DNA of 64,000 bases from assembly GCF_014205135.1 (NCBI RefSeq), contig NZ_JACHMY010000001.1:4588001-4652000 (forward strand), in the 5' to 3' direction. This DNA is from Kribbella italica (GTDB lineage: Bacteria > Actinomycetota > Actinomycetes > Propionibacteriales > Kribbellaceae). The notes under the pieces were generated by a model. That model saw nothing but the letters and a program-made list of their open reading frames with translations. It was not told where the DNA came from and did not search any database. Shown here in pieces: positions 8,088-15,986 of this stretch. Both the position numbers and the translations under genes were made by a program. Each line of letters opens with the position of its first letter. Within the stretch, counting starts at the first letter, position 1.

Positions 8088-9293
8088 TCAGTTCAGCGTA
8101 TAGGTGTATCCGTTGGCGCTCAGGCTGTTCAATACCCGCATCCGGTGCTCCTCACCCCGGGTCTCCAGCTGCAGCGCGACCTCGACCTCGTCCAGGTCGA
8201 GGGTCTCGGAGATGCGTTCGTGCAGGACCTCGATGATGTTCGTCTCGACCTCCGCGAGCCGGCCGAGCAGCGTGGCCAGACCGCCGGGAGTGTCCGGGAT
8301 CCGCACCCGCAGTGACAGGTACCGCCCGGCGGCGGCCATGCCGTGCCGCAGGACGCGCATCAGCAGGACAGGGTCGATGTTGCCACCGGACAGGACCACG
8401 ACGACCGGCGGCTTGAACCGCAACGGATCGTCCAGTACGGCGGCGACCGCGGCCGCGCCGGCCGGTTCGACCACCAGCTTGGCGCGTTCCAGGACCAGCA
8501 AGAGGGCCTTCGACAACGAGTCCTCACCGACGGTGAGCACGTCGTCGACGTACGCCTGGATCGCCGCGAACGGCACCTGCCCGGGCAGCCCGACCGCGAT
8601 CCCGTCGGCCATCGTGCTCATCCGGTCCAGCGCGATCGGCTGCCCGGCCGCCAGCGAGGCCGGGTACGCCGCGGCGCCCTTCGCCTGCACACCGACGACG
8701 CTGATCGGCATCCCGTCGCGCTGCATCGCCGTCGCGATCCCGGCGACCAGTCCACCACCGCCGGTCGGTACGACGACGGTCCGGACCTGCGGGCACTGCT
8801 CGACGATCTCCAGCCCCGCGGTCGCCTGCCCGGCGACGATGTCGCGGTGGTCGAACGGGTGGATCAGGATCGCGCCGGTCTCGGCCTCGAAGTCCCGCGC
8901 CGCCCGCAGGCAGTCGTCGATCGACGTCCCGACGAACCGGATGTCGGCGCCGTACGCGCGGGTCGCCTTCTCCTTCGGCAGCGGCGCGCCGTACGGCATG
9001 AAGACGGTCGACTTGATCCCAAGCAACTGCGCCGCGAGCGCGACGCCCTGGGCGTGGTTCCCGGCGCTCGCCGCGACGACGCCGCGCGCCTTCTCCTGCT
9101 TCGACAGGCGCGCCATCCGCACGTACGCGCCGCGCAGCTTGAACGAGCCGGTGCGCTGCAGGTTCTCGCACTTGAGGAAGACGTCGCCGCCGACCAGGTC
9201 GCTCAGCCAGCGCGAGTACTCCAGCGGCGTCGGCGCCACCACGTCGTGCAGCAGATCCGCTGCCCGGGCAATCTCAGCCGCTGTGATGCTCAC
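8088..9293 (-). CDS. ilvA: Threonine ammonia-lyase (short form with ACT-like tail)
   Basis: PLP enzyme converting threonine to 2-oxobutanoate and ammonia, the entry step of isoleucine synthesis. Length 401. The PLP lysine is Lys52 in TGSFKLRGAY; ASAGNHAQG binds substrate and PTGGGGLVAGIA binds the cofactor phosphate. Residues about 325-401 form a single ACT-like regulatory domain (DTPGGLATLLGRLAEVETNI), as in short catabolic/biosynthetic enzymes of Gram-positives. GTG 9293 is supported by a -10 hexamer 6 nt upstream. It leads the run of sugar-transport genes. Confidence 0.93.
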   Translation of the reverse strand: MSITAAEIARAADLLHDVVAPTPLEYSRWLSDLVGGDVFLKCENLQRTGSFKLRGAYVRMARLSKQEKARGVVAASAGNHAQGVALAAQLLGIKSTVFMPYGAPLPKEKATRAYGADIRFVGTSIDDCLRAARDFEAETGAILIHPFDHRDIVAGQATAGLEIVEQCPQVRTVVVPTGGGGLVAGIATAMQRDGMPISVVGVQAKGAAAYPASLAAGQPIALDRMSTMADGIAVGLPGQVPFAAIQAYVDDVLTVGEDSLSKALLLVLERAKLVVEPAGAAAVAAVLDDPLRFKPPVVVVLSGGNIDPVLLMRVLRHGMAAAGRYLSLRVRIPDTPGGLATLLGRLAEVETNIIEVLHERISETLDLDEVEVALQLETRGEEHRMRVLNSLSANGYTYTLN

Positions 9294-9299
9294 CTGCCC

Positions 9300-9305
9300 A
9301 CACTA
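9300..9305 (-). promoter_or_regulatory. -10 hexamer, leaderless promoter of ilvA
   Basis: On the minus strand TAGTGT ends 6 nt before the GTG at 9293, matching the TANNNT spacing seen for other genes here. Confidence 0.5.
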
Positions 9306-9372
9306 AGCCGACCGCCGGGTACGAGGGACCCATTTCCCTGAAACTCGGTACGCCGCCCGCAGGTTCGCCGCC

Positions 9373-9378
9373 TACGAT
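9373..9378 (+). promoter_or_regulatory. -10 hexamer before the orphan domain fragment
   Basis: TACGAT ends 6 nt before GTG 9385. That GTG is out of frame with the recognisable domain at 9392-9607, so either the first codon used is 9392/9395 with a very short leader, or a frameshift has cut the gene from its natural start. Confidence 0.35.
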
Positions 9379-9391
9379 GCCGCAGTGACCG

Positions 9392-9607
9392 GTGGTGCGC
9401 CCCGAGGACCAGGCGGAGCTCGTCCTGCCGTCCGGACTGCCGCGGATAGAGCTGACCGGTGAGGTGTGGTTCCCGGACGTCGGCGCGGTCGTGCGTTCGT
9501 TCGCCGAGCAGCTCGGGATCGCGGCGTACGTGCTGGACTGCCTCGACGCCGAGGGGCCGGCGTACCTGATGATGGCCGTAGGCAACGTTCCGGCCGGCGC
9601 GCGGTGA
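9392..9607 (+). pseudogene. Stand-alone copy of the N-terminal domain of the APH-type kinase at 10660
   Basis: A 71-residue frame that resembles residues about 10-70 of the kinase at 10660-11919. Both have LVxxxGLxR, then VxFxDVxAVxxxxxxxLGxxAxVLxCL. No kinase domain follows: the frame stops at 9607 and an unrelated reductase starts at 9682. The likely -10 hexamer upstream points to a GTG in another frame. It is either the decayed remains of a tandem duplicate or a small functional protein made of this domain alone. The domain is not one I can name. Confidence 0.5.
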
Positions 9608-9668
9608 TGATGGTCCCGGATCTCGACGCGCCGTCAAGATCGCGGCAGACCGGAACGCGCCGCTCGAC

Positions 9669-9674
9669 TAGGTT
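9669..9674 (+). promoter_or_regulatory. -10 hexamer, leaderless promoter of the aldo/keto reductase
   Basis: TAGGTT ends 7 nt before ATG 9682. Confidence 0.5.
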
Positions 9675-9681
9675 GAGTGTC

Positions 9682-10626
9682 ATGACCCTGCAGACGCGTC
9701 CCCTCGGCTCTTCCGGTATCGACGTCACCACCATCGGGCTGGGCGCCTGGCAGCTCGGCAAGTCGTCGAGCTGGCCGACCGGGCCCGATCCGGACGAGGC
9801 GGTGCGGATCGTGCACGCCGCGCTCGACGCCGGGGTGAACTTCATCGACACCGCGCCGGCGTACGCCGACGGCCAGAGCGAACTCAACGTCGGGACCGCG
9901 CTGCAGAGCGTCCCCCGCGACCAGGTCGTGCTCTGCACCAAGGTCGGGCCGACGCACGACGGCCGCGCCGACTGGGCGGTCGACGCGGTCGCGACGTCGG
10001 TCGAGGGCAGCGCGCGGCGGATGGGCGTCGACCACATCGACGTCGTCGTCCTGCACAGCCCGCCGCCGGAGGTGCTGAACAGCGCCGAGCACTACGCGGC
10101 ACTGGAAGCACTGCGCGACAAGGGCCTGATCCGTGCCTTCGGCGCGTCCGTCGACTGGGACCAGGACGTCCGCACGGTCCTGACCACCACGGCGTCGCAG
10201 GCGTTGGAGGTCCGGATGTCGGCGCTCTTCCAGGAGACCTGGCCGAGCGCCTCCGAAGCTCCCGCTCAAGGTGCCGGCGTCATCGTCAAGGTCCCGCTGG
10301 AGTCCGGCTGGCTCTCCGGCCGGTACGACGCCAACAGCACCTTCTCCGACGTCCGCTCCCGCTGGACCGCCGAGGACGTAGCGCTCCGCGCCGGCCTCGT
10401 CGACGAACTGCGCGCGCTGCTCCCGTCCGGCGTGAGCCTCGTCGACGCGGCCGTCCAGTTCCTCCTCGCGAACGACGGCGTCTCCACGGTCATCCCCGGC
10501 ACCCGATCCATCGAGCACCTCGAAACCAGCATCGCCTCAGCCGCCAACCCGCTCCCCGCGGAGACCGTCGACGCAATCCGCACCTGGTACACCACCCGTC
10601 TGGGCGACCAACACCTCGACTGGTAA
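9682..10626 (+). CDS. Aldo/keto reductase
   Basis: NADPH-dependent oxidoreductase of the AKR superfamily, 314 residues, a TIM barrel. The catalytic tetrad is visible: Asp56 and Tyr61 in DTAPAYADGQSE, Lys87 in LCTKVG and His125 in VVLHSPP. The C-terminal cofactor region has the usual FLLANDGVSTVIPGTRS form. The start is the ATG 7 nt after a TAGGTT hexamer; an upstream in-frame extension is not supported. It probably reduces small aldehydes or ketones; the substrate cannot be told. Confidence 0.9.
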   Translation: MTLQTRPLGSSGIDVTTIGLGAWQLGKSSSWPTGPDPDEAVRIVHAALDAGVNFIDTAPAYADGQSELNVGTALQSVPRDQVVLCTKVGPTHDGRADWAVDAVATSVEGSARRMGVDHIDVVVLHSPPPEVLNSAEHYAALEALRDKGLIRAFGASVDWDQDVRTVLTTTASQALEVRMSALFQETWPSASEAPAQGAGVIVKVPLESGWLSGRYDANSTFSDVRSRWTAEDVALRAGLVDELRALLPSGVSLVDAAVQFLLANDGVSTVIPGTRSIEHLETSIASAANPLPAETVDAIRTWYTTRLGDQHLDW

Positions 10627-10647
10627 GGATCCCTGAGCCGACCGCCG

Positions 10648-10653
10648 TACGCT
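10648..10653 (+). promoter_or_regulatory. -10 hexamer, leaderless promoter of the APH-type kinase
   Basis: TACGCT ends 6 nt before ATG 10660. Confidence 0.5.
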
Positions 10654-10659
10654 GCCCCA

Positions 10660-11919
10660 ATGCCAGACACCAGTACGACGGTCGCCGCGGTCCTGGTCGC
10701 TGCCGACGGCCTCCACCGGCTGCCCGACGTACAGGTCCCCGGCAAGGTGCGGTTCTTCGACGTCGAGGCCGTGCTCCAGACTGTCCGCTCCGAACTCGGT
10801 GTCGACGCGACGGTGCTCACCTGCCTCGCCAGGGGCGGCAGCAAGACCGACTACCTGCTGAGCAGCACGGGCACGAGCGACCTCGGCCCGGCGACGCCCA
10901 CTCGACCCGACGACCCACTCGTCGCAGCAGCTCAGGCCCACCTTGCTCTTCCGCACGATCACCCGCTGACCCCCGCCTGGACGCAACCAGGCTGGTACGC
11001 CGACGCCCTGGCCTGGATCGACGAGCAGGTCGAGCGAACCGGTCCGCCGGTTCAGGTCCGTTCCGGCGGCCTGTCCAACGTGCTGCGCGTGCCGACCAGC
11101 TCGGGCGACGTGTACTTCAAGGCCCTCATCCACAGCAGCAACGTCGTACTGGATCGCGCCGACGCCGCGCCGCTGCTGTTCGCCCACGAGCCACGACTGC
11201 TCGACCGGCTCTCGACCGTACGGCCCGGTCAGGTGGTTCGCCCGATCGTTGCCGACCACGATCGCGTCTGGCTCCTGCTGCCCGACCTCGGAGTACCGCT
11301 CGCCCAGCAGACAGAACTCGCACCCTGGGTCAGCGCGCTGGAGGCGCACGGTCGGCTGCAGCGCGGCTTCACCGACTCGACGGACGACCTGCTCGCGATG
11401 GGCTGCGTCGACCGCCGGCTCGCCACTGTCCCGGACGAGCTCGACCGGCTGTTCGGCGCGGACCTGGTGACCGCCGGACTCACCGCCGACGAGCGCGGCC
11501 GGCTCCCGGCACGCTCGAAGGAACTGCGCGACTCCATCGACGAACTGGCCTCGATCGGCATCCCGGAGACGCTGCTCCACGGAGACCTGCACGCCGACAA
11601 CATCGCCGTCCGCGACGGCGTACCGGTCACCTTCGACTGGACCGACGCCGCTGTGTCCCACCCGTTCCTCGACCTGATCACCTTCGTCGGCGACCGGTAC
11701 GAGCTGTCACGGTCTCCTCGCGTCACGGACTCCTACCTCGCCGTCTGGCAGGACTTCGCGCCTCTGCCCGCCCTGCGCCGCGCGCTCGATCTGGCCGGGC
11801 GGCTTGGCGCGTTGCACCAGGCCATCACGTCGCTGCACCTCGCCGACAACGTGTCCGGCCCGAGTCGGGCCGGAATGCGCGCGGGTGCCACACAGTGGGT
11901 CCGCAAGCTGCTGGAGTGA
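10660..11919 (+). CDS. APH-family phosphotransferase with extra N-terminal domain
   Basis: Small-molecule kinase with the aminoglycoside-phosphotransferase fold, 419 residues. Residues 1-75 are an added alpha/beta domain that recurs alone at 9392-9607. Residues about 130-400 hold the kinase. The ATP-binding strand has YFKALI. The catalytic loop is LLHGDLHADNI, with catalytic Asp309 and metal-binding Asn314. The second metal ligand is Asp326 in TFDWTDA. The family phosphorylates antibiotics, choline, homoserine and other small metabolites; nothing nearby fixes the substrate. Transcription probably starts at the ATG itself. Confidence 0.82.
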   Translation: MPDTSTTVAAVLVAADGLHRLPDVQVPGKVRFFDVEAVLQTVRSELGVDATVLTCLARGGSKTDYLLSSTGTSDLGPATPTRPDDPLVAAAQAHLALPHDHPLTPAWTQPGWYADALAWIDEQVERTGPPVQVRSGGLSNVLRVPTSSGDVYFKALIHSSNVVLDRADAAPLLFAHEPRLLDRLSTVRPGQVVRPIVADHDRVWLLLPDLGVPLAQQTELAPWVSALEAHGRLQRGFTDSTDDLLAMGCVDRRLATVPDELDRLFGADLVTAGLTADERGRLPARSKELRDSIDELASIGIPETLLHGDLHADNIAVRDGVPVTFDWTDAAVSHPFLDLITFVGDRYELSRSPRVTDSYLAVWQDFAPLPALRRALDLAGRLGALHQAITSLHLADNVSGPSRAGMRAGATQWVRKLLE

Positions 11920-11922
11920 GTG

Positions 11923-12726
11923 CTACTTGAGCAGCAGTTTGCCCAAGCGGCGGGAGGCGACGTACATGCCGGCGGTGCCCATGGCGACCAGGTAGAGGGC
12001 GTTGATCAGCAGGGTCCAGCTGACGGTGCCGGTGGTCAGCGCGCGTTCGAGCGCGACGCCCTGGTAGAGCGGGGTGATCTCGACCAGCCAGCGGATCGCG
12101 CCGGGGTAGGTCTCGATCGGGTAGAAGGTCGCCGAGAACAGGAACATCGGCATCGTCGCCAGCTGGACGAACTCGAAGTCCTGCCAGCTGCGCATGAACG
12201 TGGTCATCGCCATCCCGGCGCCGGCGAACGCGTACCCGATCAGGATCGCGGCCGGCAGCGCGAGCAGCGTCCACCACGACTCGACCAGGCCGAGCAGCAG
12301 CATCACGACGATGAACATCGCCGAGTAGCAGGCGCCGCGGAGCAGTGCCCAGGTCACCTCGCCGGTCGCGACGTCCCACGGCCGCAACGGTGTGGCCAGC
12401 ATCGAGTCGTACAACCGGGCGTACTTCATCCGGAAGAAGATGTTGTACGTCGAGTCGAAGATCGCGCCGTTCATCGCCGAGCTGGCCAGCATCGCCGGCG
12501 CGACGAACGCGGCGTACCCGATCGCGGTGCCGTCGGCCAGCGTGAAGTCGCCGACCAGCTGGGCGACGCCGACGCCGATCGAGAGCAGGTAGAAGACCGG
12601 CTCGAAGAAGCCGGAGACGAAGACGATCCACGATCGCCGGTAGACCAGGAAGTTGCGCTCGACCAGGTGCCGCCCGTTGCCGAAGCGGACCGGGAGCGGC
12701 AGCACCCGTGCGGTGAGTGTGGCCAT
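11923..12726 (-). CDS. ABC-2 type exporter permease (second subunit)
   Basis: Membrane subunit of an ABC-2 exporter, 267 residues with about six helices, similar in layout to the DrrB group. The ATG (12726-12724) overlaps the stop of the previous permease by one base (TGATG), so the start chosen is much better than the longer open frame upstream. It is the last gene of the three-gene operon running 14455 to 11923 on the minus strand. It probably pairs with 12726-13508 as a heterodimeric channel. Confidence 0.88.
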   Translation of the reverse strand: MATLTARVLPLPVRFGNGRHLVERNFLVYRRSWIVFVSGFFEPVFYLLSIGVGVAQLVGDFTLADGTAIGYAAFVAPAMLASSAMNGAIFDSTYNIFFRMKYARLYDSMLATPLRPWDVATGEVTWALLRGACYSAMFIVVMLLLGLVESWWTLLALPAAILIGYAFAGAGMAMTTFMRSWQDFEFVQLATMPMFLFSATFYPIETYPGAIRWLVEITPLYQGVALERALTTGTVSWTLLINALYLVAMGTAGMYVASRRLGKLLLK

Positions 12727-13508
12727 CAGCTGATCAACCTCCGGGTCAGGCCGCGGACCGCGAACCACGTGCCGACGACGAACCACGCCGCCAGGTAGGC
12801 CAGGTTGCCCAGGGCGGCGAGCGGGTCGACCGTGCCCAGGCTCAGGTCACGGGACAGCTCGACGCCGTGCCACAGCGGGCTCAGGTAGGCCAGCCACTCG
12901 ATCCAGTTGGGCAGTTGCGAGACCGGGAAGAACGCGCCCGAGAACAGGAACGCCGGGACGACGCCGAACCGGAAGATCATCGCGAAGCCCGAGTCGTTCT
13001 CCAGCCGGGTCGCGACCGCGCAGACCGGCGCCGACGCCGCCATCCCGACCAGCAGCGCGACCGGCAGCCCGAACAGTCCCCACGGCGTGGCCAGCCCGTC
13101 GAACAGCGCGATCACCACCAGGAACACCGTGCAGGTGGTCAGCACCCGGAACGCGACGAACGCGAGCTGCCCGTACATCACGTCCGCGGGCCGCAGCGGC
13201 GTGGCGATCATCGAGAAGTAGAACTTCTGCCACTTGATCCCGCCCATCACCGGGTACGTCGACTCACCGACCGCGATCTGCAGCGCGGTCGCGGCGAGCA
13301 GGCCCGGCGCGATGAACTGCAGGTAGCTGATCCCGCCGAGCGCGCCGGTCCCGTTGTCGTCGACGAACGAGCCGAGGCCGATGCCCATCGCGGCCAGGTA
13401 GAGCAGTGGCAGCAGGAAGCTGCTGACCAGGCTGCCCTTCCAGGTGCGTTTGTAGACCGTCGCCCAGTAGTCGAACTGGCGGCGGCCGTTCTCCAGCACG
13501 ACGCTCAT
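12726..13508 (-). CDS. ABC-2 type exporter permease (first subunit)
   Basis: Membrane subunit of 260 residues. A cytoplasmic N-terminus is followed by about six helices (VSSFLLPLLYLAAMGIGLG and others). Its ATG (13508-13506) overlaps the ATPase stop by one base as TGATG, and its own stop overlaps the next permease in the same way: a tightly coupled ATPase-permease-permease cassette. It shares the loop Y-x-K-x-F-x-x-M-I-A-T-P-L-R-P with its neighbour (YSMIATPLRP versus DSMLATPLRP), so the two permeases are paralogues. Confidence 0.88.
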   Translation of the reverse strand: MSVVLENGRRQFDYWATVYKRTWKGSLVSSFLLPLLYLAAMGIGLGSFVDDNGTGALGGISYLQFIAPGLLAATALQIAVGESTYPVMGGIKWQKFYFSMIATPLRPADVMYGQLAFVAFRVLTTCTVFLVVIALFDGLATPWGLFGLPVALLVGMAASAPVCAVATRLENDSGFAMIFRFGVVPAFLFSGAFFPVSQLPNWIEWLAYLSPLWHGVELSRDLSLGTVDPLAALGNLAYLAAWFVVGTWFAVRGLTRRLIS

Positions 13509-14455
13509 CAGTCCACCAGCGTCCGGCCGGTCAGCCGCAGGAACACGTCCTCGAGCGTCGACCGCCGAACCAGTACGGCGGCCGGCTGCAGCCCGCGCTC
13601 GTGCACCGCGGCGACCGTGCGCTCGCCGTCGTCGGTGTAGAGCAGCAGCCGGTCGGGCAGCACCTCGATCCGCTGGGCCAGGTCCTCGACCTTGCCGGCC
13701 AGCGCGTCGTGATCGGCCGACATCACCTCCGGCCCGAACCGCAGCTCGGTCACCTCACGGGTCGAGTAGTCCCGGATCAGCTCGTACGGCGAGCCTTCGG
13801 CCGCGATCAGTCCGGCGTCCATCACCACCAGCCGGTCGCAGAGCTGCTCGGCCTCGTCCATGTAGTGGGTCGTGATGATGAGGGTGACGCCGGCCTGCTT
13901 GAGCCGGAACAGCTTGTCCCACAACAGGTGCCGGGCCTGCGGGTCCAGCCCGGTGGTCGGCTCGTCGAGCAGCAGCAGGTCGGGCTTGCTGACCAGGGAC
14001 CGGGCGATCGTCAGCCGCCGCTTCATCCCGCCGGACAGTTCGTCGACCTTGACCTTCGCCTTGTCGGTCAGCGCGACGAACTCCAGCAGCTCGTCGGCCC
14101 GTTCTCGGCAGTCGGCCCTGCTGAGCCCGAAGTACCGGCCGTAGACGGTCAGGTTCTCGTGCACCGACAGCTCGGTGTCGAGGGTGTCGTCCTGCGGGCA
14201 GACCCCGAGCCGCGCCCGGATCGCCGGCCCGTCGGTCGCCGGGTCCATCCCCAGGATCCGCAGCTCGCCGCCGCTGACCGGCGAGACCGCCCCGATCATC
14301 CGCATCGTCGAGGACTTGCCCGCGCCGTTGGGCCCGAGGAAGCCGAACGCCTCGCCCTTGACGACGTCCAGGTCGATCCCCCGCACGGCCTCGAACGCGC
14401 CGTACGCCTTCGTCAGCCCACGCGCCCGGACCAGAGACTCCCGCTGCTCACTCAC
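13508..14455 (-). CDS. ABC exporter ATPase, DrrA-like
   Basis: Nucleotide-binding subunit, 315 residues, that drives the exporter made with the two downstream permeases. Walker A is GPNGAGKSS, the signature is LSGGMKRR, Walker B with D-loop is LLLLDEPTTGLDP, and the switch His is in TTHYMDEA. The C-terminal 90 residues are the extra domain usual in daunorubicin-resistance-type ATPases. The start is GTG 14455, because a TAGGGT hexamer ends 7 nt upstream; longer TTG/GTG starts at 14485/14479 would lie in the promoter. Substrates of such systems are often drugs or lipids; here it is unknown. Confidence 0.93.
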   Translation of the reverse strand: MSEQRESLVRARGLTKAYGAFEAVRGIDLDVVKGEAFGFLGPNGAGKSSTMRMIGAVSPVSGGELRILGMDPATDGPAIRARLGVCPQDDTLDTELSVHENLTVYGRYFGLSRADCRERADELLEFVALTDKAKVKVDELSGGMKRRLTIARSLVSKPDLLLLDEPTTGLDPQARHLLWDKLFRLKQAGVTLIITTHYMDEAEQLCDRLVVMDAGLIAAEGSPYELIRDYSTREVTELRFGPEVMSADHDALAGKVEDLAQRIEVLPDRLLLYTDDGERTVAAVHERGLQPAAVLVRRSTLEDVFLRLTGRTLVD

Positions 14456-14462
14456 CTGCCCG

Positions 14463-14468
14463 ACCCTA
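14463..14468 (-). promoter_or_regulatory. -10 hexamer, leaderless promoter of the ABC exporter operon
   Basis: Minus-strand TAGGGT ends 7 nt before GTG 14455 and decides that start. Confidence 0.5.
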
Positions 14469-14550
14469 GACCGCTCCACGGACAACTTCTTGTCGATTTG
14501 CCCGCAGGCGGTCAGGTCGCACTTTTCGCCGTACGCCGGGCCGTCGTACG

Positions 14551-14584
14551 GGCTAGCTAACCTGCCTGGGCAGTACAGCTAGCC
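14551..14584 (-). terminator. Inverted repeat at the end of the SDR gene
   Basis: GGCTAGCT (14551-14558) and AGCTAGCC (14577-14584) are perfect 8-bp arms around an 18-nt loop that overlaps the SDR stop codon. There is no T-run, so termination is only possible. Confidence 0.3.
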
Positions 14585-15337
14585 GCGGCCGGCGTACGGC
14601 ATGCCCGCTGCCATCACCGTGAGCGTCGGCACCGCGACCGACGTCGGCAGCAACGCCACCCGCGCGACGAAGTCGGCGACGATCCTCGGGTCGAACGTCG
14701 GCTCCACCGCGGTCGACCCGTCCGGCTGCAACGCGCCCTGCTCCATCCGCTCCGTCATCGCGGTGGCGGCGTTGCCGATGTCGATCTGGCCGGCGGTGAT
14801 TCCGTGCGGGCGGCCTTCGAGCTCGAGGCCCTTGGTCAGCCCGGTGATCGCGTGCTTGGACGCCGTGTAGGCGATCGCGTGCGGCCGCGGGACGTGCGCC
14901 GACAACGACCCGTTGTTGATGATGCGGCCACCGGAAGGGTCCTGGCGCAGCATCAGCGCGTACGCCGCCTGCGCGCACAGGAACGAGCCGGTCAGGTTGG
15001 TGTCGACGACCGCGCGCCAGGCGTCTTCGCCGACCTCCTCGATCGGCGCGGCCGGCATGCCGGTACCGGCGTTGTTCACCAGGACGTCGATCCGGGGCAG
15101 GCTCGCGAAGAACTCGCGGACGGCCGCGCCGTCGGTCACGTCCAGGACCGCCGTACGGACCTCGCCGACGCCCGCGTCCCCGACGGCGTCGATCTCCTCG
15201 GCGGCGGCCGCGGTCTCCAGCAGCTTCGTCTCGGTCCGCCCGGTCACCGTCACCTGGAACCCGGCCGCGGCGAGCGCGAGCGCCATCTCCCGCCCGAGCC
15301 CGGACCCACCGCCGGTGACCACCGCGATCTTCTGCAT
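14579..15337 (-). CDS. Short-chain dehydrogenase/reductase
   Basis: Classical SDR of 252 residues. The Rossmann NAD(P) motif is TGGGSGLGRE near residue 10. NNAG closes strand 4, and the active site has the catalytic Ser in NNGSLSAH with Tyr and Lys in YTASK. The ATG at 15337 has GGGGACGGGG just upstream; a TTG 12 nt further out is less likely. The gene is divergent from the MarR/exporter pair starting at 15456. Whether that regulator also controls it through the AT-rich region between them is open. Substrate unknown. Confidence 0.9.
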   Translation of the reverse strand: MQKIAVVTGGGSGLGREMALALAAAGFQVTVTGRTETKLLETAAAAEEIDAVGDAGVGEVRTAVLDVTDGAAVREFFASLPRIDVLVNNAGTGMPAAPIEEVGEDAWRAVVDTNLTGSFLCAQAAYALMLRQDPSGGRIINNGSLSAHVPRPHAIAYTASKHAITGLTKGLELEGRPHGITAGQIDIGNAATAMTERMEQGALQPDGSTAVEPTFDPRIVADFVARVALLPTSVAVPTLTVMAAGMPYAGRG

Positions 15338-15417
15338 CCCCGTCCCCAATCCAGTCAGTGACCGCCAGACTACGGGCGGTTAATCGTTGGCGATTTGTGG
15401 GTCATCCTAGGAAACTC

Positions 15418-15467
15418 ATTTGCATGTATCACGCACGTATGTATATGCTTGCACCATGCATGTAAAT
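15418..15467. promoter_or_regulatory. AT-rich promoter/operator of the second MarR-exporter operon
   Basis: A -35 like TTGCAT (15420-15425), 18 bp, a -10 TATGCT (15444-15449), then 6 nt to ATG 15456: a complete leaderless promoter. ATTTGCATG (15418-15426) and CATGTAAAT (15459-15467) are near-perfect inverted arms, and GCATGTA/GTATGTA words recur between them. A MarR dimer binding here would cover the promoter. Confidence 0.6.
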
Positions 15468-15986
15468 GACGGGTACGCCCCGCAGACCCCGGTAGAGGGA
15501 GTTCTGCACGCGTTCACCCGGATCGGGCGGCGGCTGAAGGCCAAGCAGCCCGGCGACTCGCTCGACCAGAGCGCCCACCTGGTGCTCTTCGTCCTGCGGT
15601 GCAACGGCGCGCTGCGACTGTCCGACCTGGCGAACAAGATGGAGCTCGACGCCTCCACCGCCAGCCGGCACGTCCGGTCGCTGGAGCAGGCAGGCCTGGT
15701 GCAGCGCTCGGTCGACCCCGCCGACGGACGCGCCTTCCGGGTCGAGCTGACCGAGCAGGGCACGGCCGAGTGGGAGGAGAACGCCCGCCGCCGGATGGCG
15801 TTGCTCACCCAGGCCATGGAGGGCTGGTCCGAGCAGGACATCAAGAATTTCGAGCAGTTGATGACGCGGTTCGCCGACGGCGTCGCGAATCTCACCGACG
15901 CACGCGACGACCGGGCCTGGGCCGACAAGGGCTGGGCCGCCGCCGCGCGACTGACCACCGAAGAGAACGTGGAGAGCACCAGATGA
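15456..15986 (+). CDS. MarR-family transcriptional regulator
   Basis: Winged-helix regulator of 176 residues. A dimerisation helix leads into LRLSDLANKMELDASTAS (the HTH), then SRHVRSLEQAGL and the wing SVDPADGRAFRVELT. The ATG at 15456 is fixed by the promoter elements directly upstream; an earlier start would lie in the operator. Its stop overlaps the exporter start (ATGA at 15983-15986), so regulator and pump are made together, unlike the divergent MarR/pump pair at 3042-5066. It probably represses its own operon. Confidence 0.9.
   Translation: MHVNDGYAPQTPVEGVLHAFTRIGRRLKAKQPGDSLDQSAHLVLFVLRCNGALRLSDLANKMELDASTASRHVRSLEQAGLVQRSVDPADGRAFRVELTEQGTAEWEENARRRMALLTQAMEGWSEQDIKNFEQLMTRFADGVANLTDARDDRAWADKGWAAAARLTTEENVESTR

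Noticed and set aside
14456..14485. Longer start for the ABC exporter ATPase (TTG 14485 or GTG 14479)
   Set aside because: These codons overlap the likely -10 hexamer at 14463-14468.
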